From Trametopsis cervina (lineage: Eukaryota; Basidiomycota; Agaricomycetes; Polyporales; Irpicaceae): DNA of 64,000 bases. Shown here piece after piece: positions 33,291 to 51,148 of this stretch (its first letter is position 1; each line of letters starts with the position of its first letter). Location of the stretch: the NCBI GenBank assembly GCA_022385755.1, contig MU278348.1, positions 717,035 through 781,034 on the forward strand. The letters are read 5' to 3'. The position numbers were made by a program, and so were the translations under genes. The notes beneath the pieces are model-generated. The model worked only from the letters and a program-made list of their open reading frames with translations. It was not told the origin of the DNA and searched no databases.

Positions 33291-34381
33291 TGGTCATTAG
33301 GACCTTGGACGCCGAAATTCTTTCCCTCTTCTCAGTCACTGGATGGTCCGGGTTACCTCTCCGTCAATTGATCCAGTTGTAATCGTTCGAGTCGACCTAA
33401 TGAGTCTGCCGCGCGTGCCTTGTTCGACCATTATAAGTCACCCCGATTGCATGTATAGAGTCTGGAGTGCATAGAATTCTTAGGACGTCGCACCGCTCAA
33501 TCGTCTCATAAATGGACTATGGACGAAACGGCCACAACCTATACTGGCGATGATTAGTAGGCACATATATATATATCTGCATCCCAGTACGAACCAGAAC
33601 GCGACGACCATCTGAACCCGCCCGCCCGAGATGCTACTTAAAAAGGCGCTTTTGCTCATGGCACGAGTGCGTGAGATGGCCGTTTGCGGGCAACAGAAGC
33701 CGACCGCAGTCCTGTCGTTGGAGCCTCCTGGTCCGTGCGCACGCAGGTAACGGCCAGAGCACGATAGCTCCGCACCACTGTAACTCGGCCAATTCGTGCA
33801 GTAGGAGGCTGGTTTTTAATTCGAAGTGAAACTCATACACAACAGACCAACCTGCAGCGCATATAATCAGCTTTCGAGATGCAAAGATCGAAAAGCACTT
33901 TGAACCCACATAAAAGTCGGAAGATGCATAAGCGCCCTAACCTGTGTCTGAGCGCTCTGCACGATGTTTGCGCCATGCAACGTTTCTAACCCTTCCACAG
34001 CCTCTCAGGAAGAGAATAACCAAGTAGAGACCGCTCGGGAGGGTGGAAAAGGGTGTCGTTCATATGTAAAAAATCCTATTATCTGCCATCATGAAGTACG
34101 GACGGATGGAGGAATGGATTATAGCGTGGGAAATACCTCCTGGGGGCCACTGCAACGGAAGTTCTGGATTTGAGTGGGCGAACAAAAGTGCGTTCGTGAC
34201 GAGCGTGGGAAAGCCCACTCGGACATTCAGGGAAAAGGGCAAGAGTCAACTCGGGAGGCCCCCAACTCCTCGCCCGCTCCTCTCCCCCCAACTCTCACCT
34301 CTTCGACCTCCGCAAGACCAACGTTCTCGCCCGTCGTCGACATCGCCTCAAACACCTTCCAACAACTTCAAGTAACTCGAT
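33291..34381. other. divergent intergenic region before histone H3
   Basis: The stretch holds the promoter of the F-box gene on the left and that of histone H3 on the right. There is a short TA run at 33563-33576. From 34250 the sequence is C-rich, probably the H3 leader. No partner H4 gene is found on the other side. Confidence 0.5.
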
Positions 34382-39413
<5,032 letters not shown>

Positions 39414-40606
39414 CTACGAGTGATATCCGTAGGCTCCTGCGGAGGTGAGCAGCTGTTCCCTTGCAGAATGCGCATATCTCGGCTCCGCTGCGATACTATA
39501 GCTAGTTGAAGGCATCGAGCGGATGTCGGATTGAGGCCACGGGTATCCATACGTGTACGTCATGTACGTAGGTTCACCGGGCCCAGGACTGCTATCTGGG
39601 GAAGGTGCGCCCCCAGTTTCTGGGCTCATATCTCCTCGATAGGCGTCCACCTCGTAACGCTGCATTGATTCAGCAGCGAACGACATAGGCATGGCAGATA
39701 TCGATGGGGGAATCAGGACGCCCATGCTTGAGGACTCCTGCGAGCACTCCGAACTCGACTCAGTCGAGGAGCGTTGGATATGAACTCGATCCAGTGGTCC
39801 ATACTCGAGGGAGAAGTCGCGGGTTGGCGGGGAGTTGCGGTGGTTCTTGATATGCTGCAGTAGATTGTCGTGTCGAGTGAATAGTCGACCGCAGTTAGCT
39901 TCGGCACACATGAATGCTGGAGATCAAGATAGGTTATCAGCATTGACACAGTTCATCAAAGTGTAAAGGCAAGGACGCGACGTCTGCGGACCGAAAGTCG
40001 CCAGCACTCACGTTTCTCATTCGTGTGTATGGAGCGTGTATGTCGCTTCAAGTGTTCTGCGCGCGTAAATACTTTGCGACACTCGTCCACCGGGCATGCG
40101 TACGCCCGGCCGCTGCCACCCTTGAGCAGCGTGTCCTTGGTGGGAACGGGCCTGCCCCTGGCTTTCTTGGTGAGGTTAGGGACAAGCACGGGATTCGGCC
40201 GCCGGGAGGCTCTCCGAACTGCTTTGTGAGTGCCTCTCGGTGGAAGGTTCTCGGAGGTGGCATGGCAATGCTCGTCCAGAGTAATGGCTGTTGAGGCTTG
40301 GTCGCCAACAGGCACCTCGGGGGTGATGTCAGAGACAAAGGTTAAAGGCGAGGTTTCATAGGTCATATGAGGACTGTGCACGATCGTCGCGTCCTCTTGT
40401 GGGGGTGATCCTATATTCCAATGCTTGTAGCTCATTAGCGGGAGCATTTGCGGTTGTCTGTAGCTGATTTCCATAGGTTCAGGAGTCTAGGAGCGATGTT
40501 TGAGTACGACGGCATCGTAGAAGGATAGGACGCTGCTCACCCAAGTATACGCAGGACTGTTTTGGTTGGAACCCATGTATCTCGCGTCGGTGCTGCCGTG
40601 ACTCAT
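39414..40606 (-). CDS. C2H2 zinc-finger transcription factor, Msn2-like finger pair (1)
   Basis: Three exons (40606-40541, 40486-40012, 39916-39414) give 347 residues. Two adjacent C2H2 fingers lie at about residues 152-206: YACPVDEC then FTRAEHLKRHTRSIHTNEKP, and FMCAEANC then FTRHDNLLQHIKNH. The helices RAEHLKR and RHDNLLQ are nearly those of Msn2/Msn4, which read the stress element AGGGG. Just before the fingers is VPNLTKKARGRPVPT, a basic patch shared with the factor at 46.4 kb. The C-terminal 130 residues are Ser/Pro/Tyr-rich and probably activating. The intron between fingers sits exactly between EK and P, as in the paralogue. An extra leader intron probably lies upstream, near 40640-40733. 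Confidence 0.9.
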
Positions 40607-41469
40607 GTGAGGGTATTCGGAGTGGTGGATGCCTGCTAATGTGTTTGCGGCTGGGTATATCAAGGCCAAGTAAATCGAGTCTCCCACAGTGATCAGGCTC
40701 CCGGGTGACCTTACCTCAGAGACAGGAGTGGTGAGGGTCTTGAAGCATAGGGTGAGAAAGACGAAATGCGAAGAGAGAAGCCAAGTTCGTAGCTACGACA
40801 GGAGGAGAGCCCGGTAGCTTGAGGTCGTTAGTGGTGATCGTGGAAAGAGAGTTGGACGGAGAGAAACGATATTTCAAGCTAGGGACCCCCTATTTACATC
40901 GCCACAACTGGCGAAAGCCTCGAATCGGCCAATCAATTGGCTGCACTAATGCGGAACGTTACAGGCGACGTCGCGTGAGATCCACGTGGTCTCTATTTGG
41001 CACCCACCTCGCCGCCCTTTCGGCGCTCCGCCGCCTGTTCACCACGCTCATCCATCTGGACGTCCCCCAACAGCTCGGCAACAACGCTAGCGTGCAGAAA
41101 TCCCCCTGTTTACCTAGAGACCAGAAGAGGTCCCCGCTACTGCGCTCTGCGTGCATGTCCAGTGAGATCGCACCGCTACTTCGATTGCTACACGGTCCGC
41201 TGACATAACCATCGTGTCGTCTCTTGATGCGGCACAGGACGGGCCCATTCATATCCCTTCCAATCCTTCGTTTGAAACTGAATCGCGCCTTCTCAGTTTG
41301 GAAGGTTCTTAGATCCCACCTTGTTGATCTTCTCGCCGTAATATCGCGCTGCTATCCGCGAGAGGCACAAGCTGTTACATACGCTCCCATTCAGCCACTG
41401 GTTCTCAATCAAGCCTGGCGAAGCTGGGCCAAAGACTTATCGCGTCCTACACCGCATCCTAGGTTGTAA
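40607..41469. other. upstream region of the first C2H2 factor
   Basis: The stretch holds the promoter and a probable leader intron of the minus-strand C2H2 gene. A CCCCCT block at 40886-40891 is a stress-element-like AGGGG on the other strand. No gene is seen. Confidence 0.45.
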
Positions 41470-42027
41470 ATGGAAAATCATTCATTGGCATATCGGTTAC
41501 GAGGTGGAGGATTTGGTGGCGCCTCGCCGTCGTTGATGAATCCGCGATACGCCACCCCGTTCGCACTCTCCAATCTGTTACTTTCGGCGTCGACCCTTCC
41601 GGGGCCTCGTTGGTTTCGTTGGCCTGATATCGGCCGCATACCGGACCAGCGAAGTGATCAGATGCTCATTCAGTCGACGTCGCGTCATGATACGGATACG
41701 CCAGGTGTATGGTTCGAAGGGGACAAGTTGGTACGTCTGTGCTGGGTTGCTTGTTAAACTGTAATTGAGATTCGCTTGCGACCATAAATATGTTTTTACT
41801 TGTGTTGACAGGCCAGTGGTACAGATTATATCGCTAGTGAATGGAGGTTCGGACCGCCTGTCAAACCCGAATCTCTCCGCAAAATGGCTGAGCATGAACG
41901 CTCTATCTTCTACACCACGTTCGACCCTGAGGCGCTCCGCAGCTTCAATATAGCTACCGCTTCGGGCGTGGTAACTTACCCGGGCATGATAATCCTCAAG
42001 ATCACGCAGTTCCAGAACTCATACTAG
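41470..42027 (+). CDS. Possible two-exon gene of unknown function
   Basis: Exons 41470-41730 and 41812-42027 join in phase 0 at GTACGT / TTGACAG to give 158 residues ending ITQFQNSY. The second exon has ordinary composition (SEWRFGPPVKPESLRKMAEH). The first is less convincing, Pro/Arg-rich with a weak start. I do not recognise it. It may be the remnant of a longer gene, since frames upstream (41224-41469) also look partly coding. Confidence 0.3.
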
Positions 42028-45000
42028 AGCTTGCCATACAGATCCTGTGCAAGAATATGTGTCCACGGCTGCATTGCCTCGCGCAGTAGGCGAAAAGGCA
42101 TATTCTCATGTCCTTCCACGATTTGTAATCCTCTTCGCGCCCGTGCAAATCGGCTTGAATATTCTCCATAAGTCCACATAACCTCACTTCCATCGTTATC
42201 GACTTACCAAGACCGTTCTGATCTTAGACAGGCTCATGGAAACTCGGGGTCAGCTTTTGCTCGGATTGGGATGCTTCACCCCGACAATATCCATTCGCCC
42301 TTGCCAAATGCGGCCTCCTCTTGTGAAGTACGGTACTTGATACTCGAGCTTCTTTCACTGCGCAATGCCGACATTCCGGCAAGTGGATACTGCACTGACT
42401 TATCCAGTTCCTCGGCCTCGTCACGTACACCCGCCCAACGCGAAATCCAACCGCTACATCGCTGGCTACGAGTAAGGCGACGCTTCGATAAGAAAGACCA
42501 GCTGGACGTCAACTTTGGCTCTATGCTCTTGTCAAATTCTTGTCCCTCGAGGTACTGTCTTGACGCGATGGATCCACGCTTATGAATAGCAAAGAACGCT
42601 GGGGTGTCCGCCGCTGTCCTAGAAGTCGCTTCCCGCTGTATCTATTCCGAAAGCCACCCTCGTGATCCCCGTCCTGTCTGCGGACTACAGATCTAAAGTT
42701 TGGAATCTGCTTTGCTCTGTTCTACTACCCGGCGGCACGGCCAACTTGCTTCCTATGTTCGCACGTTATCGCACCCTGCTCTGTCAAAATCCAGTGCAAC
42801 TCGGTCCTTTGGAACCGTTGTGGACAATTCGAGATCTGGCGTCAGACTGCGTAATCTTGCGCTTGATTATCACTATGCTCGCTGTCCGTCTACCCCCGAT
42901 ACTTCTGCCTCCTTCTCACAATACGCTCCCTCGTAGCCCTCTCTACCGTCGTCGTCTCTACCGCTACGCTTGACAATAGCCTCAGTAGCCTAGATAACGC
43001 AGGTATATTCAATCCGTCTCACGCATGTGTCACGCATAGCTCAATTCAATCAATGCTGTAGATGTCCCTTGCCCCACATCAAGCTTCTCGGCAATTTGCG
43101 GAGTGCGCCGTTCCTTGTCCCACTTGCACAGACTTGGGGCTACGTGGGAACTTCCCAGTGTCAACTCGCCTTTGGGACCCACGGCGTTCACGTAATGTGC
43201 CTCGCACGGCATATGAGGATGACTCGTTCTCTAGCTGATCGATCCTGGGGAGTACGTACACTCTGGTAGACAATGAGGAAGGAAGAGTGCGGATGTTCTC
43301 ACACTTCGTGTCGTTTGTGGTGCGTTATCGTGGCTCTGTGCGCTGAATGGAATGGTACCCTGAGCAGAGGGTGTTCATGCATCCTAGGACGTTTAGGCAG
43401 TAATATGGCCATATCGCGCTTTCAGGGACGTAGGATCTCATATTACGCTGAGATTCAAGCCAAGCGGTGACAGCCCAATCCAAACATATGTTTTCCATGC
43501 CTCGGACCTCGGTGGGGGTAACTGGACCCGAGCGGATATGAAATGTCAAAGTTAAAAGAAGTAGGTGATGTGTGAGCTAACGTTCCCGCTTTGGAAAGCC
43601 TTCAATACAGGCCTGTTCAACCTGCGGAAGAGTCGTGGGCTGGCGGAATGGCCGTGACGGCGCATGAACACGGAGCTGGAGCAGTACCTAACGGTGTCAA
43701 TCGATGGGGCTACTGTACAGTTGTCTTGCAGCAAACGGCGTTAAAGTCTTGTTCGAGCCGTTCATACCGGCTCAGACGGGACGAACAGGTGCGTACACGT
43801 CGGTGTAGGGATGCATACGTAGGGCACATTATGCACATGCCTGGCTTAATGCGGTCATGCCGTACTTCTATCCGCCAACTGACTGCGGGCGTGTTCGGCC
43901 ATTTATCCGGCCTTCCGTGTAGCTCGAATGGCTGTATTGCGTGTGCAAGCACGGGATTAAGCTTTCCAACGTTCATGGTCGGTGAGGCCACCCCGCATGC
44001 ATGACTTGGAGCCAAGTTTTACCTCCATACACATGCCCATGTTGGCTACAGGCCACATAAATGTGTGCTCTCACGTAAGGGACCGTCTGCATCACTCGTT
44101 TCCAACTCCATCGCGGGAACGTGCCCACTCTGCTGCTGACTTCTGTCTTACCAAATGTGCCTTGCGGGTTTTCATAGCTGAAAGCCGAGAAGTGCTGCGA
44201 AGTGTTTCGTCTCCCGTCTTTTTACTTGGATCCGAATCGCCATCGAGAAGTCCGCGGAGGAATGTGCTGGAACCTCATGAGCGATTTGTGCCACCACGCT
44301 GATACACGCACCACTGGGACCAGTGTTATTGCTCAACATGCCGGAACCAAGTAACCAAGACAGTAAGCTATCTTCCATGTTACTTTGCAAGTCGGCTTAC
44401 CACAGATTTCAGCATTAACGACCCGCTTGCGGCGGCCTCGCGGGTTCGGCTTTAGTCGCTGCCATATCACACGCGTTCAAACCTCAAGGCCTTCGGAACC
44501 ACATACGAAGATGTAAAAAAAAAGGCCACCGAAGCTGCAGCTGCTAGTGATACCACCGTGACCTGCATCTGGTGACATGCGGGCACATTGCCTCGGTGAT
44601 GTACAACTATGACAAAGGTTTCGAGGGCAAATAAAATCATGCCATTACCAGAGTTCAATGACGCTGTGCGTTGGCTCATTTGACTAGTGACGCCAGCGGA
44701 CAAATTCCAAGCATTTATGCACTTGTACCTATTTGTGCAGCGTCATACATGTTCTAGTGCAGAGATAACTACCCGTGAGTCCCCTCCCATGATGCTAGAA
44801 GCCAATAAGAAATTGACGAGATACAAAACAAACGGTTTCGATAGATACGACGGTCAGTATGCTTCGCTGGGGAAAGAGCGTACGACTGCGGGCCCCGAGG
44901 GAGGGGATGCTGTGAGTTGGGCGGGGAGCGGAACGGGAGTCGAGGTCGGATCATGATGGATGCTGCGGACAGCCCGCCCTGATGTCCGGTGAACTCGTGT

Positions 45001-46422
45001 TCCACATCCATCGGCATTTATAGCGCCTGGCGTCTATTGTTTGCTATTCATGGGCAAGGCTCAAGGATCGATCGGAGATAAGCCACGCTCGTGACCAAAC
45101 CAAACCTAAGATCTCCCAGCAAAGAATGCAGATCAGGTTCGCCTCATCCAGCGAACGGCGCGAGCCAACGCCCCTACGGTACAGCACCAAGCGAACTAGC
45201 GAGTGCTAAGCCGTGCAGGGGCAGGACTTTTAGCTTTTGAGTCGCAGCAAGGCCGAGCGTGGTGGAGGTCGCCGCCGGTTGCGTCTGACGTTCGCCGCAA
45301 AAGGCAGGTCCGGGCGGAAAGTACGGCGCAGTAATCAGACTTTTGACTCATCCAATCTTTGCAAGTCGCGCTGACGAGACCGTCACACAACCAGCTCAGA
45401 ATGAACTCGTGTCACGCTCGTAGTGAACACTCTAACGTTGGCAGCGATGGTATGTATCGGCTGACAACTGTGGCCTCCCGCCTTCCTCGTCAGCCACCTT
45501 GCCTGCGCACCGACTCGGAAGTCCGCACCGGCCATAACGGTCCAGAGGGGATAAACGATAAAATATTCCCATTTTCCTCGGCAGGCACATCCAAAGGTTA
45601 ATAATTAGGGGGGAGCTCGTTGATCAGCCGTTCTCAAGATCTACCCTTGTCTTCGAGACCGCCTCGCCAACCACAACCCAACGGTCAACTCGACCAAGCA
45701 CATCCTTTTGCCTAACCCCTCAAAGGCTTTAGATCTAACGGGTCTTCGTTGCAGGTTAGTGTGCCACAGCACCGCCATTCAGCGACTTCCCGCTGCATCT
45801 GCCCCAGCACCGCCAGTCGTTGGGGAACGGTTACTAGAGCCTACGACGGCTACCATCAACAACAGCGTGCAAGTAGGACTTGCTGCTGCAGATCTGTGTT
45901 GGAGTCCATCTGGTTTCCCACAACCAGCCTACCCGGGGGTACCGCTGTTGAGCCGCTGGTCCTCGATCACATCCGCCGTTCCCAACCAGAGGTTCTGGTT
46001 TGGTCTCGGGCTGAAATTCCTATCGAAATTGGGGGCTGACACCAGGTACGTTACAGACGCTCGGGTTTGTTTCCGCTCTCTTCACCGACTCCATCCACAT
46101 AGCCCTTGATCCCACGTACGGCGATCATTTGGCGCACGTTCAGCTCTTATAACTTACCGTTTCGCACTCTAGAGCCCTCCTCACACCGTCTCCGTCTTTT
46201 ACACCGTAACTTTTCTGGGGCAAGCTCCAGTCGTTGACAGCGTCAATTTCGCGGGCGTGACATACACAGTAAGTTCCTCTTCGCCTCTTTGGAAGCGGGA
46301 ATCGTCCCAATCTCGTTTTTCCATTCCTGTCGCTATATCCGCTTCCGCTCGTCTAGAACCATGCTGCCCACTAGTTCCCTCTCCCTTATAGAGCCACGAT
46401 CTGACCTCCGCGCTGCTTATAG
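42028..46422. other. 4.4 kb without a recognised gene
   Basis: Open frames are short and inconsistent. The final part (45600-46422) is pyrimidine-rich and is the long leader and promoter of the second C2H2 gene. A leader intron runs from 46269 (GTAAGT) to the TTATAG just before the ATG at 46423. AGGGG occurs at 45546-45550 and again near 45607. Confidence 0.45.
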
Positions 46423-48102
46423 ATGGAGTCCACGCTCTTCGTGAACTGCGTTCCCCAAAGAGCCCACCCCACCTTTACCTCTCAACGCCATATGTACCCC
46501 ACCCTCATCCCTCACCAACCCTCAGTGATGCCGCAGTACTCTTCATTACGATCATCCGCCCAGCATATCGGACCACCTCAGCCACACTATTATCATGATG
46601 GCTATGGTCAGCCCGTCGAAAGCTACCAAGATGATTCCTCTTCATCCTCCTCTACGGGATCGGCCCCAATGGACGAGATGACGCTGCAGGAGCATGCACA
46701 GAGATACGAGGGTCACTACGGATATCCTTCTGCCGCCGCCCCTCAGCAATACGAGTCACATGTGCCCCGGTCAGCCGCATGGATCGCAGACAAGCTATAC
46801 GAATACCTACCGGCAGCCAACCTCGGATCTCGGCTAGCAGCTGACGGCACTGGTTATGCTGAGGTTGCAGGATATTCCAGCGACTATTACGGGCATGCTA
46901 CTAAGAGTCACATTTATCAAACGGTGGAACTTAGTCCGTTCTACGGTAGCGAGGAAGCGACGATGAGAGAGCCAACATTAACGGCGTTGGCCGTGCAAGG
47001 TGAGTTGCTATGTCTCAGAGACCACCAGTACGCCTCTTACAATATGTCAGAGGACATGCTTCCATCGGTCGTATACAGCTCGGGCAGCCCACAAATGCCC
47101 TCGCGAGTTCTATCAAATGGAACACGTAGATCTCCACCGTACGCCATAGGTACACCAAGCCTGCAATATCCATCGACGCCAGAGAACGGCATTGCTCCCC
47201 GCTTCGTAAATATGCAGGATGTCTCCCCCTCGCCCACTGTCTCCCCCGACCAGGTGTACAGCACCCTTCCTGTGCACCCTCCCGCACACGAGTACACTCT
47301 CTCCCAAGGCTCGTACGTTCCGAGTGAAACAAGTTCCGCCTCGGCGGAACAAGAAGAAGTCCCGCAAAACCTGCAGCACATCTTCCTCCCCGCCCAAGAA
47401 GCATATGACTCGGAAGCTCAACCCCGGAAGCGGCAGCGCACGAGCGACGACGAAGACTCGGCGAGCGGTGTATCCGGGGAAAGTGGAGAGTCTGAGAGGG
47501 AGGAAGATTGTGACGACGCGGCTGACGATGACTACCATCCCGAGGTCGAGGAACCCGTGCGTGCATCCAGCCGGAGGCGAGCCTCGTTGCGACAGCCCAG
47601 TGTTTCTACCGCACGCTCGGTATCTCCGACGGACAGTACCCACACCAAGCTAGCCGCGCCAGTGCCTGTGCCTAACTTGACGAAGAAGAGCAGAGGGCGT
47701 CGCGTGCCGACATCTTCGGTCGTGGTGTCTGCGGACGGCATCGAGAAGGTACGCATTTTCTGTAACACGCGCTTGTTTCATGTTGTGTGGGTGCTCATGC
47801 GCGCGGGTTGCGGCACTTAGAATATCCGCGGATACCGGTGCAAGGTTCCTGGGTGCAATAAACACTTCCAGCGCGGTGAACATCTCAAACGGCATGTGCG
47901 CAGCATCCACACGAACGAAAAACGTGAGTTGTCATCCTTCGGAAGTTGTTCGTCGGTCGAATGTGTTCCTGATTTACTTCCCGTAGCGCATAAGTGCCCG
48001 TACAAGAACTGCGCGAAAGATTTCAGTCGGCACGACAACCTTCGCCAGCATATGCGTGTGCATAGAAATGAGCCACTCGACTCGGATGGCACGTCGTCCT
48101 GA
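46423..48102 (+). CDS. C2H2 zinc-finger transcription factor, Msn2-like finger pair (2)
   Basis: Three exons (46423-47748, 47821-47923, 47987-48102) give 514 residues. The two fingers are near the C-terminus: YRCKVPGCNKHFQRGEHLKR at about 446-465, then HVRSIHTNEKP, and HKCPYKNC, FSRHDNLRQHMRVH at about 479-503. Helices RGEHLKR and RHDNLRQ resemble Msn2. VPNLTKKSRGRRVPTSS precedes the fingers, like the factor at 39.4-40.6 kb. The long N-terminus is Tyr/Ser/Pro-rich, with a Ser run (DDSSSSSSTG), then the basic block QPRKRQRTSDDED and a long acidic stretch (EREEDCDDAADDDY), fitting nuclear import and activation. The intron between fingers is at the same codon as in the relative, so the two share ancestry. 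The ATG directly follows a leader intron. Confidence 0.9.
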
Positions 48103-50015
48103 GGGACATGGATGGACGATATTTTATTCTATATTTTGCGTATTCTGGAATTTCATTCTGGTCGGATGGCATCTTTTTGTTGGTCTTCCGGATCCTGCGT
48201 TCGTCCTTCTGCTCCACATGGCGAGAGGTCGGTGCTGTCGGCTTGACAAGTACCGGCCTCGTTTCCTCTTTGTTACTTTTTGCTTCCTTCGTGTACTCTA
48301 CCTCGGTCTCCACTGTAGCCATATCCCTTCCAGCCTGTAGCGTATCGAGCATCTCCCGTAGTACGGCCTTCGCATCATTCAGACGAATGAACATCACATC
48401 TATCATGACGTTTCGCATCAAATCAATGACAATCACTGCGTTGGCTAATTAACCTTTGATAACAGTCTCCGGCGTTTTGCTATTGCCATCAGCAAAGCAT
48501 TTCGAAGGACCATCATCTTATCTTTGATGCTTTGCACCGCTAGCGCCACCATCGGGCGCGACGGTCAGTACCTGATTCTTACTCGTCCGTCTGGTTTCGA
48601 ACGACCATGCACAGCTATACCAAACGCCAAACCGGCCCAACCGACCTCCAAGGTTTCGTCCATGTTGCGCGCTGCGGTGTGATCGAGCTACCACACAATG
48701 AAAAGACTGAACAAACAACAGCAAACTTCCTCACCAAGCTCGGGAAAACTGCGGCCCCCGCAAAGTAGCGCCATGCGAGAGGTTCAAACCCGCATTCTGG
48801 TTCCTCCCCGCGTTCTTCCCACCCGCACTCATTGCGCATCGTACCGGCGGCGGCATACCCTCTTTGGAGGCCGCCCATTTACTATTAATAAATGACTGTG
48901 GTAGGTTCTATACCTGCGCAGCAAGTATTTAATCAGAACATCAAGATTGTGCAACATCACATGTGCGAAGTGTTACCTTACCTCAGCCACAGCCCGTCTT
49001 CTATCTCAGCAAGCACATGGGGCTAGAAAGAATTGAGCGGAGGTATACCGCATAGTGTAGTAATTCAACCACTGAAAGTTCAGCGAGGTTTAATGCGCGC
49101 CGTTCCATTCTCTTCCTCTCAGGCTAAGAGCACGGGCACATATCATGCCCGCTTATTAACCTGCTTTTAGGACTGGTCAGCAAAAAAAGGCGATCGTGTA
49201 GTCTAGATTTACCGGCCTCGATATGGGGTGCTCTCCTTTCAAGTCAAGGAGGGGACCCATCCAGGAATAGAAGGGGTAAAGGGCCTCGCATATGGCTGAG
49301 TTGTTGTGCTGAACAAAGTAGCTGGTTCTTGTCGAGGAATGAAGAATTTGTATTGCGGACGGCTCATGCACTGGATAACAAGCGCTTCCGAATTGAGCAA
49401 GCGCCCTTAGCTAGGTGGCGTCTCGTAGCCTCGTGTTCTCGAATGCCACCTGCAGCGATTCTTTTGTTCGGGCTCGGCACGAATAATCGCTAGCGTGGCC
49501 CACGAATATGGAAAACGAGCGCGATCCTCCTTCGTCATGCTGTGCAACCGAGCTGCGCCATCCGTATGGCGAGATCAGGTTAACGCCGCGGACGATGTAC
49601 GAAGCCTTAGGAACACGAACTCGCCAACACCCGTCAGCACTCTTTCCTGTGTCGTTCGGGAGGTATGTTTCAGTTGGCGCAGCGTGTGGCTGTGCTGCCA
49701 TGAGATCGACTTTGTGGAAACCGAGCTCCGCGGACCTGTCAAACCTGTCTTCGCGTTTTCGTATTCATGTTTTGTACACGAATGGAACATACGATAAAAC
49801 GGCGCTGTGTAAGCATGCCGAGCCCGGATGAGATTATGACAATATTTTTACAAGCCAATACGAATACAACGGGATGGATAGCTATAGATTGCTACCGGAA
49901 AAGATGGTGTTTCAGCAAAACACCCATGTTTGAAGCATGTCGGCTTACAATTAAGTTACGGACTATGCTGAAGCAAAACATCTGAAAATCATGATCGACA
50001 CCGAGGACTCTGTTT
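48103..50015. other. 1.9 kb intergenic between C2H2 factor and centrin
   Basis: The first part is the 3' end of the C2H2 gene. No further gene is recognised. A GGTTCAAACCC block near 48780 is not a tRNA (see rejected list). Confidence 0.45.
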
Positions 50016-50625
50016 TTATGCGTCATCTGTCATGATGGCAAAGAATTCCTGTTCGTTGATCTCTCCGTCTTGGTCCAAGTCGAACTCGTCTATCATGGCT
50101 TGCCTTTTGTATGGTGTTAGTGGCGGTATGAAGCATTCAAGCAGACGGAGGACGCACAACTCGTCATCTTCCAGCCGATCTCCAATCTCCTTGGCCACTC
50201 TTCGTAGATTTCTCAGGCTTATTTTGCCTGTGTTGTCGTCGTCGAATAATTGGAAGGCCCTCCGGATTTCTTCCATAGGATCCCGCGCCAGTATTCTCTC
50301 GCTCACTGGAAACAGCGAAAATGTTAGGAAGGGTAGAAGTAGGAGCAGAGTTCAGTACGCAACTAATCTTGGCAAAGTCTTCGAAGTCCATGAGTCCGTG
50401 GCCTGTCTTGTCATGGTCTCGCAGAGTCTTCAATACCTCTGCTTTCTTCAAATCGAAGCCCAACGCGCGCATAGCAACCTTGAGTTCATGGTAGTCGACG
50501 CAGCCATCCTTGTCTGTGTCAAATAACTCGAACGCCTCCTTGATCTCCTGCTTCTGCTCGTCCGTGAGTTCTGGACGCGTATGCGTGCGACGTTTTGCCT
50601 TTTGCGCGGCGGAGGATCCGTACAT
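50016..50625 (-). CDS. CDC31: Centrin (Cdc31-type EF-hand protein)
   Basis: Three exons (50625-50364, 50305-50158, 50103-50016) give 165 residues, the family length. Centrin is a calcium-binding protein of the spindle pole body, also used in mRNA export (with Sac3) and DNA repair. EF-hands are clear: [12 protein letters not shown] (first), [15 protein letters not shown] (second), [13 protein letters not shown] (third) and [14 protein letters not shown] (fourth). The start [20 protein letters not shown] and the linker [20 protein letters not shown] are typical of centrins rather than calmodulin. The first intron has an odd donor (GTTGCG), but joining there restores the [11 protein letters not shown] segment. 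The basic N-terminus ([12 protein letters not shown]) is also typical. Confidence 0.95.
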
Positions 50626-51148
50626 GGTTGATATTGGGAGATGGAAGAGAGTAGATGGTGATGATTATCGTGTCTTGTGGATATCGACGCGTCGAGGTTG
50701 TTGTTGAAAGCTGGGATGCGCTGTACGCGACGCTGCGCACGTGACCGGTACCGGCCGGCCACCACTCGGCCACCCCGGTGGCTCACGCTTATCTCCTGCC
50801 CTGCCGGCGATGACGGCCATGTATAACAGCCCCAAGTGGCTCTCGTGCATACACACAACGACGACCTGGCACCACTCATCGTGTCTATTACAATCGTTTC
50901 CCATTGACCAGCTAATCTTGACCCAAACGTTGATCACCAACGGGAGTTGCATATGTCTTGTCTCTCGGCTCATAATCTGAGGCTCACTGGCGTACGGTGG
51001 TATCAGACGCCAAGCACGCGGAATGTATCAACCCGAGTCAACAGCCGCAAAGTCTCGCCCAGACTTCATCCGATATCACAGTATAACTTGAGACCCACAC
51101 CGTCGTGTTCGCTGCTTTTCCGCTCACAAAACATCTCACTTTGCTACC
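50626..51148. other. divergent promoter region of centrin and the dioxygenase
   Basis: The 523 bases between two divergent genes hold both promoters. It includes GGTACCGGCCGGCC near 50750, a GC-rich palindromic block. No gene is seen. Confidence 0.5.

Noticed and set aside
47015..47643. Long minus-strand frames opposite the second C2H2 gene
   Set aside because: They are shadows of the Ser/Asp-rich coding strand and contain no recognisable domain.
48770..48800. GGTTCAAACCC resembling a Pol III B box
   Set aside because: No A box precedes it at a suitable distance and the flanks do not form a T-stem.
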